Source: Lachnospiraceae bacterium (GTDB taxonomy: Bacteria > Bacillota > Clostridia > Lachnospirales > Lachnospiraceae). Taken from it: a stretch of DNA of 64,000 nucleotides. Where the stretch lies: positions 1 through 64,000 of the forward strand of contig JAIDHX010000035.1 in the NCBI GenBank assembly GCA_029053015.1, in the 5' to 3' direction. Below are positions 43,626 through 51,419 of the stretch, in pieces. Each line of letters opens with the position of its first letter. Position 1 is the first letter of the stretch. Position numbers and translations under genes: made by a program. Below the pieces are notes generated by a model. The model was given only the letters and a program-made list of their open reading frames with translations. It did no database searches and was not told where the DNA came from.

Positions 43626-43658
43626 TCTAAATGCAAATGCAACTCATTCGCATTTAGA
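43626..43658. promoter_or_regulatory. Inverted repeat, candidate Fur-family operator
   Basis: TCTAAATGC (43626-43634) and GCATTTAGA (43650-43658) are exact inverted copies with a 15-base centre that carries a further ATGCAA/CATTCGCAT partial repeat. It lies about 63 bases before the exporter start. A/T-rich dyads with ATGC halves are typical of Fur/Zur sites in Firmicutes. The assignment is an inference. Confidence 0.5.
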
Positions 43659-43693
43659 ACTATATCATCTTTCCGCGGAATGTCAAGCATTTT

Positions 43694-45013
43694 TTATCCC
43701 TGCCGCCAAAAATTGAATTCCGGATATTTTTCTTCCAAAAGCTTCTGCGTCTCCTCCCAATTTAAACTTGTAATATCGGTTCTTTCCACCTCTTCTCCCC
43801 ATTCGGAATAGACTGCCACATCGACCATCTTTTCGCCATCCCATGACCCATAGTGCAGGTCAAGCTCTTTTTCCAATTGATATTCTCCGTTTTGCAGCCC
43901 ATAAATCTTATAAAATTGATGCGGAGCGCCTGACTGCCCACGGTCGCAAATCTTATGTGCCTCATAGTCTATAAAAATACATTGCGGAAGCTGCACTTTT
44001 ACATACTTTCCTTCTTCTTCAGACCAGACAAAGAGCTTATAGTCATCAAAATCTCCCCCGCTGCCGCCGTCGTAGCCTGCATAATACAGAATATCTTCAT
44101 ATCCGTCATCATTGCCGTCCCATGCCATACATGTCTGTTTACCATACGACAATAAAACTCTCTTCCTGTCCGTTAAAATCACCTGATAAAAATCCGGATT
44201 CCCTTCTCTCCCCTTAATCTCTATTCTGACCCGCTCCTCCGCGTCATTGTAGAGCAGTTGAAATCCGGTCTGCACCAGCGCCGTGTCTGATATCTCTTCT
44301 GTTACAGTCACGGCACGTACCCGTTTATAAGCCTCATCGGAATTATCATAGTTATACTGCCATCCGTACAGCGCCATTTCCTGCTTTTCATAATCATGAT
44401 AAACGGCAATGCCCTGACTCTGCCATTTATATTGATAAACAAGCGTCATCATAAAAAGCTCCGGCTCCTGCCATGTGCCGCCTACCAGATAGGCCGCCTC
44501 CGGTAATATTATCCTTTCATAGAGTCCATCTTTGGACAAGTACCAGATATCCCCGCCGCAAAATTCATTTTCTCCTTCATCAGCGTTGCTGTGCACCACC
44601 ACATAATCCATTCGTCCATTACTGTCAATATCATATTCCGTGTAGTAAAAATACTCCCATGCTTCCCCCGCTTCCTCATACAGCCCTGAAAGCACGGCGT
44701 TTTCCCTGCCGTCCTGATAGGTACTGAATACATTGGCACACGCAATTTCCTCCGACACAAAATCTTCCGGATGGAATATATACCGGCAATTACCGTCCTG
44801 CCCAAAGAATATTTCCTCTATGGCAAGTCCCGCTTCTTCTATATCCGCCTTCGCCGCCATTGCTGCTTCCTTTACTACAGAGTACTTTGCTCTTAACACA
44901 TCCGTTATAGCCAATGACAACAAGCTTTTCTTCGTTTTTTCTTTTCCACAACCGGAAAACAGCAAGATTCCCACGAAAACCACCGTAAGCATCCGCAAAC
45001 CTGTTTTTTTCAT
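43694..45013 (-). CDS. Lipoprotein with calcium-loop-like repeats
   Basis: The 439-residue precursor has a lipobox LFSGC at the end of its signal peptide. The mature part is acidic. It contains EYDIDSNGRMDYVVVHSN and AWDGNDDGYEDILYYAG, both with the D-x-D-x-N-G-x-x-D pattern of VCBS/FG-GAP or dockerin-like calcium loops, which suggests a beta-propeller-like exterior protein. I recognise no closer family. It precedes the divergent SGNH cluster by 198 bases and faces away from it. Confidence 0.65.
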   Translation of the reverse strand: MKKTGLRMLTVVFVGILLFSGCGKEKTKKSLLSLAITDVLRAKYSVVKEAAMAAKADIEEAGLAIEEIFFGQDGNCRYIFHPEDFVSEEIACANVFSTYQDGRENAVLSGLYEEAGEAWEYFYYTEYDIDSNGRMDYVVVHSNADEGENEFCGGDIWYLSKDGLYERIILPEAAYLVGGTWQEPELFMMTLVYQYKWQSQGIAVYHDYEKQEMALYGWQYNYDNSDEAYKRVRAVTVTEEISDTALVQTGFQLLYNDAEERVRIEIKGREGNPDFYQVILTDRKRVLLSYGKQTCMAWDGNDDGYEDILYYAGYDGGSGGDFDDYKLFVWSEEEGKYVKVQLPQCIFIDYEAHKICDRGQSGAPHQFYKIYGLQNGEYQLEKELDLHYGSWDGEKMVDVAVYSEWGEEVERTDITSLNWEETQKLLEEKYPEFNFWRQG

Positions 45014-45117
45014 AACACCATCTCCGAAAAATACTCTACCTATAATACCATATTTCCCAATACGTTTCTATCTTTTTAATAGTCCCTCAGAACTTTAGCA
45101 TTTCAAAATATTCTATA

Positions 45118-45144
45118 TTGACTGCCTGCCTAAAGTAGTATAAA
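45118..45144 (+). promoter_or_regulatory. Weak promoter candidate of the second envelope module
   Basis: TTGACT (45118-45123) and TATAAA (45139-45144) with a short 15-base spacer on the plus strand, 68 bases before the first SGNH gene. It is the best candidate in this gap but not a strong one. Confidence 0.35.
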
Positions 45145-45211
45145 GTGAGATTATTGCATTATGGACGGCGGCACTGTTGTTTCGCCCGATTAAGGAGGCA
45201 CTGGTTAAAGA

Positions 45212-46093
45212 ATGTTTAGAAAACTGATTCAAAAAAGAACCTTTCTGTGCATTACCATTGCGGCAATGCTCGCGCTCGGAAATTTTGCAGGCAGTATACA
45301 GGTATATGCTGCCGAGTTCGAATCACCAACGGATTTTCCTTGTGAACCACCGGCTGATTTGCCTTGCGAATCATCCGACAGTACACTGACAAACCCTTCG
45401 GAAACGCCGGCATTGACCGACGAAGAGCTGCGCTTCTACTTTGGCAATTCTGTTTTTATCGGTGATTCCATCATGGCAGGGTTTCGCAATTACAGTGCAA
45501 ATCAGGAAACCTATGTTCAAAACATCCAGTTTCTGGCGGAAGTAAGCTACGGTGTAAGAAACGCCTTAAAGCCCTTAGATAAAAGCCGCACACATCCCAA
45601 ATATAACGGGGAAAAATATCTGGTTTGGGATGCCGTTCCCCTCACAGGCTGTCAACGCGCTTTTATCATGCTCGGAATAAACGATATCGGCATATGGGGA
45701 CCGGAAAAGACCCGTGACAAATACAAGGAACTGATTGATAAAATACTGGAAGTCTCGCCGGAGCTGGAAATTCATATTATCAGCATAACCTATACGTTAG
45801 AAGGGGCAGAAAAAGATGCATTAAATAACACAAACATCGCAACGTACAACACGCTTTTACAGGAAATGGCTGAAGAAAACGGCTGGGGATATCTCGATTT
45901 GTGTACCGTGATATCTGACGGCAATGGCAACCTTGCGGAGGACTGCTGCAGTGACGGTTTTGTCCATCTCACATCGGCTGCCTACGCACTGTGGGAAACG
46001 GAGCTTATCCATTACGCAGGCAGCGCACTTTCGGCAAAAGAAGCCGAAACGCCTGCTGCAGATGCAGCGGTGGGAACAGATATTTCATATTGA
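45212..46093 (+). CDS. Secreted SGNH/GDSL hydrolase, first of a tandem pair
   Basis: The 293-residue protein has a signal peptide (MFRKLIQKRTFLCITIAAML... cleaved near YAAEF). A Pro/Ser-rich linker follows, then the SGNH domain: VFIGDSIMAGF carries the nucleophile serine, MLGINDIGIWG the Asn block, and CSDGFVHLT the Asp-His pair. It would deacetylate or hydrolyse an exported polymer. It lies upstream of a second SGNH gene and the DUF4358-MBOAT-DHHW genes on the same strand, consistent with an acetylation/deacetylation unit. AAGGAGG is 13 bases upstream, longer than usual, but no other in-frame start exists. Confidence 0.85.
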   Translation: MFRKLIQKRTFLCITIAAMLALGNFAGSIQVYAAEFESPTDFPCEPPADLPCESSDSTLTNPSETPALTDEELRFYFGNSVFIGDSIMAGFRNYSANQETYVQNIQFLAEVSYGVRNALKPLDKSRTHPKYNGEKYLVWDAVPLTGCQRAFIMLGINDIGIWGPEKTRDKYKELIDKILEVSPELEIHIISITYTLEGAEKDALNNTNIATYNTLLQEMAEENGWGYLDLCTVISDGNGNLAEDCCSDGFVHLTSAAYALWETELIHYAGSALSAKEAETPAADAAVGTDISY

Positions 46094-46155
46094 CTAGTAG
46101 AATAAAGTAGAATAAAATAAATTACCATAAGAAATATGAGGAAGGAACGAAAAAG

Positions 46156-46950
46156 ATGGCAGGTATTTTTAAAAGAATTTGTGTTGCTGCTCTCACCGCA
46201 GTGCTCCCCCTTTCTGCTTTAACGGGCGGTATGGAGGTATTCGCTGCCCAGACCGTACCGACAGAATTATCGATTGAACCTGCAGCCGACGCATTAACAG
46301 AAGCCTCTGCAGAGCAGGAGCTGACTGACGAGGAGCTGCGCGCCTACTTCGGTGACTCTGTTTTTATCGGTGATTCTATTATGCTGGGCTTTCGGAATTA
46401 CAGCGCAAAGCAAGATACCTATGTCCACGAAATCCAGTTTTTAGCAGTTGGGAGCTATGGGGTACAAAATGCCTTAAAGCCCGTGAATGAAAATAATGTA
46501 CATCCCAAATATAAAGGAAAGAAATATCAGTTGTGGGAGGCGATTCCTCTCATGGACTGTAAACGCGTTTTTATTATGTTTGGAATGAACGATATTGCTC
46601 CGCTTGGGATTGAGGGCGCCCGCGACAAATATAAGGAACTGATTGACAAAATACTGGAAACTTCACCTGATTTGGAGATTCATATTATCAGCATGACCTA
46701 TACCTTAGAGGGAAAGGGCAAAAAAATATTAAATAACACAAACATTGCAGAGTACAATACTCTTTTGCAGGAAATGGCTGAGGAGAACGGCTGGGGCTAC
46801 ATCGATTTATGCACCCCCACCTCCGACGGCAACGGAAATCTTGCCGAGGACTGCTGCAGCGACGGTTTTGTCCATCTCACCAAGACCGCTTACATGCTGT
46901 GGGAAGAGGAACTCATCAATTACGCAAACACTGTACTTTTAGAAGAATAA
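46156..46950 (+). CDS. Secreted SGNH/GDSL hydrolase, second of a tandem pair
   Basis: The 264-residue protein is a close paralogue of the preceding one. A signal peptide (to about VFAAQT) is followed by the same SGNH motifs: VFIGDSIMLGF, MFGMNDIAPLG and CSDGFVHLT. The mature domains share most residues, while the linker and the tail differ. GAGGAAGG lies about 13 bases upstream. The pair most likely arose by local duplication. The first copy has Leu-Gly-Ile before the Asn block, this one Phe-Gly-Met, so substrate preference could differ. Confidence 0.85.
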   Translation: MAGIFKRICVAALTAVLPLSALTGGMEVFAAQTVPTELSIEPAADALTEASAEQELTDEELRAYFGDSVFIGDSIMLGFRNYSAKQDTYVHEIQFLAVGSYGVQNALKPVNENNVHPKYKGKKYQLWEAIPLMDCKRVFIMFGMNDIAPLGIEGARDKYKELIDKILETSPDLEIHIISMTYTLEGKGKKILNNTNIAEYNTLLQEMAEENGWGYIDLCTPTSDGNGNLAEDCCSDGFVHLTKTAYMLWEEELINYANTVLLEE

Positions 46951-47018
46951 AACGAAACGCAGGATACAGAAATCGTGACGGAAAGCATTCCGGAATAAAA
47001 GAACTGGAGAAAAATAAG

Positions 47019-47489
47019 ATGTATACATGTAAATCCATAAAGCTCATGGCTGTTCTGACCATAGCTGCGCTCCTCTGCGCAGGATGTGCAGCCAAAACTC
47101 CGCCGAAGTCCATTGAGGAAGTCTATTCGGAAATTACAGAGACCGTATCTTTAAAATCCCCCCAGTGTATGGATGCGGATTTCATCCTAAATTATTATGG
47201 CATCGACATTTCCACTTTGGAAGAATATGTCTTTTCCATGTCGGAGGATGCGGCGCAAGCAGAAACCATCATTATCATGAAGGTAGAAAATGCCGATGAT
47301 TTGGAAGCAATTGCCGACTGCCTGCAGACCATCATCGACGACAAGAAAATGGAAATGGAAAATTATCTTCCCGAGCAATTCACAATCGTGGAAAAAAGCA
47401 GGGTTCAGACAAAGGATAATTATATATGGCTCGTCATATCTGACAACGCAGACGCTATCACAGATATCATTGAAAGCGGGCTGTTTTAA
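47019..47489 (+). CDS. DUF4358 lipoprotein, copy 2
   Basis: The 156-residue precursor carries lipobox LCAGC. The mature domain shows the DUF4358 layout with helix SIEEVYSEITETVSL, the strand ETIIIMKVENADDLEAI and a C-terminal DNYIWLVISDNAD. The start at 47019 has GGAGA 8 bases upstream; a longer frame through the SGNH gene is rejected. The function is unknown. The same gene precedes the MBOAT gene in the other module. Confidence 0.78.
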   Translation: MYTCKSIKLMAVLTIAALLCAGCAAKTPPKSIEEVYSEITETVSLKSPQCMDADFILNYYGIDISTLEEYVFSMSEDAAQAETIIIMKVENADDLEAIADCLQTIIDDKKMEMENYLPEQFTIVEKSRVQTKDNYIWLVISDNADAITDIIESGLF

Positions 47490-47500
47490 GGAGGCTTCTC

Positions 47501-48916
47501 ATGGTTTTTAGCGGTATCCCATTTCTCTTTTTCTTCCTGCCGCTCTGCCTGCTTTTGTATTACATCGTCCCATTTTCATGGAAAAATGGGACTTTGCTTA
47601 TTTTCAGCTTACTCTTCTATGCCTGGGGAGAACCGCTCTACATTCTTTTGATGCTCTTCTCCACAGGGCTTGACTACGCAAACGGAAGGCTTATGGAACG
47701 ATTTGGCACCACCCCGGCCAGAAAGAAGTTTTTTCTGTGCTGCAGCATCTGCATCAATCTGTCCATTCTTGGCTTTTTTAAATATGCAGGTTTTGCAGTC
47801 TCCTCCATAAACGAAATCTGCGGCGCGCAATTTAAAGTCCCGCAGATACATCTTCCTGTGGGCATCAGCTTTTATACGTTCCAGACCATGAGCTATATCA
47901 TTGACCTCTATCGGGGTAATATAAAAGCAGAACGCAGTTACGCCGCATACCTCACCTATGTATCCATGTTTCCACAGCTTGTGGCAGGTCCCATCGTGCG
48001 TTTTTCCGACATACAAAACCAGCTTCACAGCCGAAAAATCACTTCTGATGGGTTTGAACAGGGGCTTCTCCGTTTTATAATGGGACTTTTTAAAAAAGTG
48101 CTGATTGCCAATCAGGCCGGAAGTCTGTGGGAAGAGATTCGTATCTTAAGCGCCGCGGATACAAGCGTTGCAACAGCATGGCTCGGCGCACTATGTTTCA
48201 CCTTACAGCTTTACTTTGATTTCAGCGCTTACAGCGATATGGCAATCGGAATGGGAAAAATGCTTGGATTTCACTATAATGAAAATTTTCGCTATCCCCT
48301 TGCCGCCGTCTCCATCACGGATTTCTGGCGCCGCTGGCATATCTCGCTCTCCACATGGTTTCGCGATTATGTGTATATCCCTTTAGGCGGAAACAGGAAA
48401 GGAATCCCCCGCCATCTGTGCAGCATCGCCGTGGTGTGGTTTCTGACAGGTTTATGGCACGGAGCGTCATGGAATTTTGTTTTATGGGGCGTCTTCCACG
48501 GCGTCCTGCTCGTACTGGAAAAATATATATGGGGAAAAGCACTTGCAAAGCTCCCTCGCCTTTTTGGGCACATCTACACGCTCTTAATCGTGGTGTTTGG
48601 ATTTGTGCTCTTTGCCATTACGGACATAAAGGCGCTTTGCCGTTATATCGGACTGCTCTTCTCCTTTACAGAAAATGTTCCTGTCGATACCCGCTTCTTC
48701 TGGTATCTGCGCAATTACGGAGCCGTCCTTATCATTGCCTGTATTCTGGCATGTCCCGTCTACCCGTGGGTTTGCCGAAAGGCAGCGGCTCTTGGAAAAA
48801 AGGCGGGCTGTATTTTATCTGTCCTTACCGGCATTGCAGTTCTTCTGCTGTTTATACTGTCCACGGCATACATCGTCAGCGACACCTATAATCCGTTTTT
48901 ATACTTCCGGTTTTGA
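47501..48916 (+). CDS. MBOAT family O-acyltransferase (AlgI/DltB-like), copy 2
   Basis: The 471-residue polytopic membrane protein is paralogous to the one at 32240 and carries the same signatures: FDFSAYSDMAIGMG, TDFWRRWHISLSTWFRDYVY and LTGLWHGASWN with the catalytic histidine. It would transfer acetyl groups across the membrane for use by the DHHW protein. AAGGAGG lies 7 bases before the ATG. It shares only part of its sequence with copy 1, so the duplication is not recent. Confidence 0.9.
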   Translation: MVFSGIPFLFFFLPLCLLLYYIVPFSWKNGTLLIFSLLFYAWGEPLYILLMLFSTGLDYANGRLMERFGTTPARKKFFLCCSICINLSILGFFKYAGFAVSSINEICGAQFKVPQIHLPVGISFYTFQTMSYIIDLYRGNIKAERSYAAYLTYVSMFPQLVAGPIVRFSDIQNQLHSRKITSDGFEQGLLRFIMGLFKKVLIANQAGSLWEEIRILSAADTSVATAWLGALCFTLQLYFDFSAYSDMAIGMGKMLGFHYNENFRYPLAAVSITDFWRRWHISLSTWFRDYVYIPLGGNRKGIPRHLCSIAVVWFLTGLWHGASWNFVLWGVFHGVLLVLEKYIWGKALAKLPRLFGHIYTLLIVVFGFVLFAITDIKALCRYIGLLFSFTENVPVDTRFFWYLRNYGAVLIIACILACPVYPWVCRKAAALGKKAGCILSVLTGIAVLLLFILSTAYIVSDTYNPFLYFRF

Positions 48917-48964
48917 AAAGCAGTCTGCAACGCTGCAAGCATCTGTAAAAAGGTAGGTTACTTT

Positions 48965-50098
48965 ATGATTACAAATCGAAAGATAAGAAAAATTGTGATA
49001 TATCTGCTCTGCATCGGCATTCTCTTTCTTCCGCCATGCCTTCTGCTCAGCCCCAAAAAAGAGTTTTCGGAAAATGAAAACAGATACCTCACAAAGCTTC
49101 CGCCATTATCTCTCAGAACAATACTCAGCGGAACATATACAGATTCGCTCAACGACTATCTTGCCGACCATTTTCCGCAGAGAGATTTCTTCGTGGGACT
49201 CAAAAGCAGTATGGAAATCGCCTGCGGCAGAAAATACATTAATGGCATCTATGTGGCAAAAGACGATTATCTCATTGAGCTTTATAAACAACCGCAAAAC
49301 ACGGACCGCATCATAGATACGCTGATTCGGTTTTATTCTAAAATCAACAGGACCGACTGTAAAGTAAACCTCATGCTGGTGCCGACGGCTGTCACCGTAT
49401 ATTATGACAAGCTCCCCGCATACGCCCCGCCGTCCCAGCAATTGGAGACGGCATACACCATTTATGACAGAACCGGAATCCCCCCTATTGATTGTACGGA
49501 AAACCTGTTTGATGGCGCATCCAAGGGCCAGCTATACTACCTCACCGACCATCACTGGACTACCTTCGGCGCTTACTGCGGATACCTTGCCTATTGCGAC
49601 ACAAAAGGACTGACGCCCGTACCATTGGAAGCCCTGACGGCACAAATCGTCACAGAGGATTTTGCAGGCACCCTGTACTCTAAAATAAACGATTACCGGC
49701 ACAGAAAGGATGCCATCACAATCTATATCAATCCGGAAGATGTGCTTACCGTCACCTACGTGGATACCGGTGAAGTAACCGACAGCTTATACAATTTTGA
49801 TTATTTGGAAGCAAAGGACAAATATTCTCTCTTTCTTGACAATATTCACCCTCTGATAGAAATTGAGAATGCAGCAGCAGATTCACAGGACGAGCTTATG
49901 CTTATCAAAGACAGCTATGCCAATTCCATTGTGCCGTTTCTCGCACATCATTATAAAAAAATTTATATTTTAGATACGCGGTATTATCGGGACGGTCCTT
50001 CTTCCTTTTTGTCCGAGCATGAAACAATAACCGATATTCTGCTGCTGTACAACTTAAATACCCTCGACAGCGACACCGGCATTAGAGGAATTTATTAA
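48965..50098 (+). CDS. DHHW family (AlgJ/AlgX-like) envelope acetylation protein, copy 2
   Basis: The 377-residue protein has an N-terminal membrane anchor and an extracellular SGNH-like domain. It shows YYLTDHHWTTFGAYCGYLAY, the DHHW motif, and LIKDSYANSIVPFL with the likely catalytic serine. It is paralogous to the protein at 31059 and completes the module with DUF4358 and MBOAT. It follows the MBOAT gene by 48 bases and ends 18 bases from the convergent methyltransferase. The final 15 residues are variable. Confidence 0.82.
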   Translation: MITNRKIRKIVIYLLCIGILFLPPCLLLSPKKEFSENENRYLTKLPPLSLRTILSGTYTDSLNDYLADHFPQRDFFVGLKSSMEIACGRKYINGIYVAKDDYLIELYKQPQNTDRIIDTLIRFYSKINRTDCKVNLMLVPTAVTVYYDKLPAYAPPSQQLETAYTIYDRTGIPPIDCTENLFDGASKGQLYYLTDHHWTTFGAYCGYLAYCDTKGLTPVPLEALTAQIVTEDFAGTLYSKINDYRHRKDAITIYINPEDVLTVTYVDTGEVTDSLYNFDYLEAKDKYSLFLDNIHPLIEIENAAADSQDELMLIKDSYANSIVPFLAHHYKKIYILDTRYYRDGPSSFLSEHETITDILLLYNLNTLDSDTGIRGIY

Positions 50099-50116
50099 AT
50101 TTTCAATTAGAAGTCT

Positions 50117-51319
50117 TTACTTTTCATCGCACACCTGAAAAATATAGAACTTCAAGTAATAAGAAGAATCCGACGCCCAGAGTATGGGGTGGTCCGGCGC
50201 CTGTGTCCGAAATTCCACCTGCTTAAGACGCTTGTGCGCTCCTCTTGCCGCCTCCGCAATGGTTTTTCTGAAAAGCTCCGGCTCCATAAAGTGAGAGCAG
50301 GAGCAGGTGGCAAGAAAACCGCCGTCCTCAACCAGCTTCATGCCCCGCAGATTGATTTCCCGATATCCCTTTACGGCATTTTTAACAGAACTGCGCGATT
50401 TGGTAAAAGCCGGTGGGTCTAAGATTACCACATCGAATTTTTCTCCTTTTTTCTCCAGCTCCGGAAGCAGTTCGAATACATCGGCGCAAAGGAATTGTAC
50501 CCTGTCCTCCAGATTGTTCAGCGCCGCATTTTCCCTTGCCTGTGCAATTCCCAACTCGGAAGCGTCCACACCGATGACTTCCTTCGCCCCTGCAATACCC
50601 GCGTTCAGCGCAAAAGAACCCGTGTGGGTAAAGCAATCCAGTACTTTTTTGCCCTTGCAGATTTTATGAATCGCTGCGCGGTTGTCCTTTTGGTCAAGGA
50701 AGAATCCGGTCTTTTGCCCATCCTCCACATTTACCATATATTGAACGCCGTTTTCCACAATTTTTACATGCGTGTCAAAGGGCGCACCAATATAGCCCTT
50801 GCTGCGCTCCATTCCTTCCTGTTCCCGCACCTTGGCATCGCTGCGCTCATAAATTCCCCTGACTGTAATACCGTCTTTTAACAATACCCTCTTCACCGCT
50901 TCCAGAATCTGCGGCTTCAGCCTGTCGATGCCAAGCGCCAAAGACTCCACCACCAGCACGTCCTCAAATTTATCAATTACCATGCCGGGCAGATAATCAG
51001 CCTCCCCGAAAACCAGCCTGCAGCTTCTTGTATCCACAACCTGCTTGCGGTAATCCCACGCGTCCTGCACTCTTTTTTCCAAGAAAGCGTCGTCGACTAC
51101 CGTATCCTTTTTCCGCGACAGTATTCGGACTGTCAGCTTTGATTTTGTATTGATAAACCCATATCCTAGAAAATAACCGTCAAAATCATGCACGGTAATG
51201 ATATCGCCGTCTGCAAAACTCCCCATTACCGAGTCTATCTCATTGTCATATATCCATGCGCCGCCTGCCTTAAATGCTCTGCCGCCGCCTTTTTTCAGTG
51301 TTACAATGGTATCGTACAT
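50117..51319 (-). CDS. Class I SAM-dependent rRNA methyltransferase, RlmI-like
   Basis: An N-terminal PUA domain (about 1-75, KKGGGRAFKAGGAWIYDNEI) is followed by an RlmI-type catalytic domain: VLDCFTHTGSFALNAGIAGA (SAM site), VILDPPAFTKS (motif IV) and LATCSCSHFMEPE. This places it among 23S rRNA m5C methyltransferases. The start at 51319 has AGGAGG 5 bases upstream; the longer frame to 51406 crosses the 66-bp repeat and is rejected. It is transcribed after the solute-binding gene. Confidence 0.88.
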   Translation of the reverse strand: MYDTIVTLKKGGGRAFKAGGAWIYDNEIDSVMGSFADGDIITVHDFDGYFLGYGFINTKSKLTVRILSRKKDTVVDDAFLEKRVQDAWDYRKQVVDTRSCRLVFGEADYLPGMVIDKFEDVLVVESLALGIDRLKPQILEAVKRVLLKDGITVRGIYERSDAKVREQEGMERSKGYIGAPFDTHVKIVENGVQYMVNVEDGQKTGFFLDQKDNRAAIHKICKGKKVLDCFTHTGSFALNAGIAGAKEVIGVDASELGIAQARENAALNNLEDRVQFLCADVFELLPELEKKGEKFDVVILDPPAFTKSRSSVKNAVKGYREINLRGMKLVEDGGFLATCSCSHFMEPELFRKTIAEAARGAHKRLKQVEFRTQAPDHPILWASDSSYYLKFYIFQVCDEK

Positions 51320-51353
51320 AATGCCTCCTGTTTCATCCGTTATCTTCGCTTTC

Positions 51354-51419
51354 ATTATAAACTTACGACTACCATAAAACAATGAGATTTTCACTAAATG
51401 GGTCACTTTCTTTCATTCA
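51354..51419. repeat. 66-bp direct repeat, copy A
   Basis: Identical to 56577-56642 at all 66 positions. It covers the last 17 bases of the solute-binding gene and 49 non-coding bases beyond. After it, the reading frames of the two genes remain similar but not identical. Confidence 0.88.

Noticed and set aside
46809..47018. N-terminal extension of the second DUF4358 protein
   Set aside because: It overlaps the SGNH gene in another frame, and the ATG at 47019 has a ribosome-binding site and begins a proper signal peptide.
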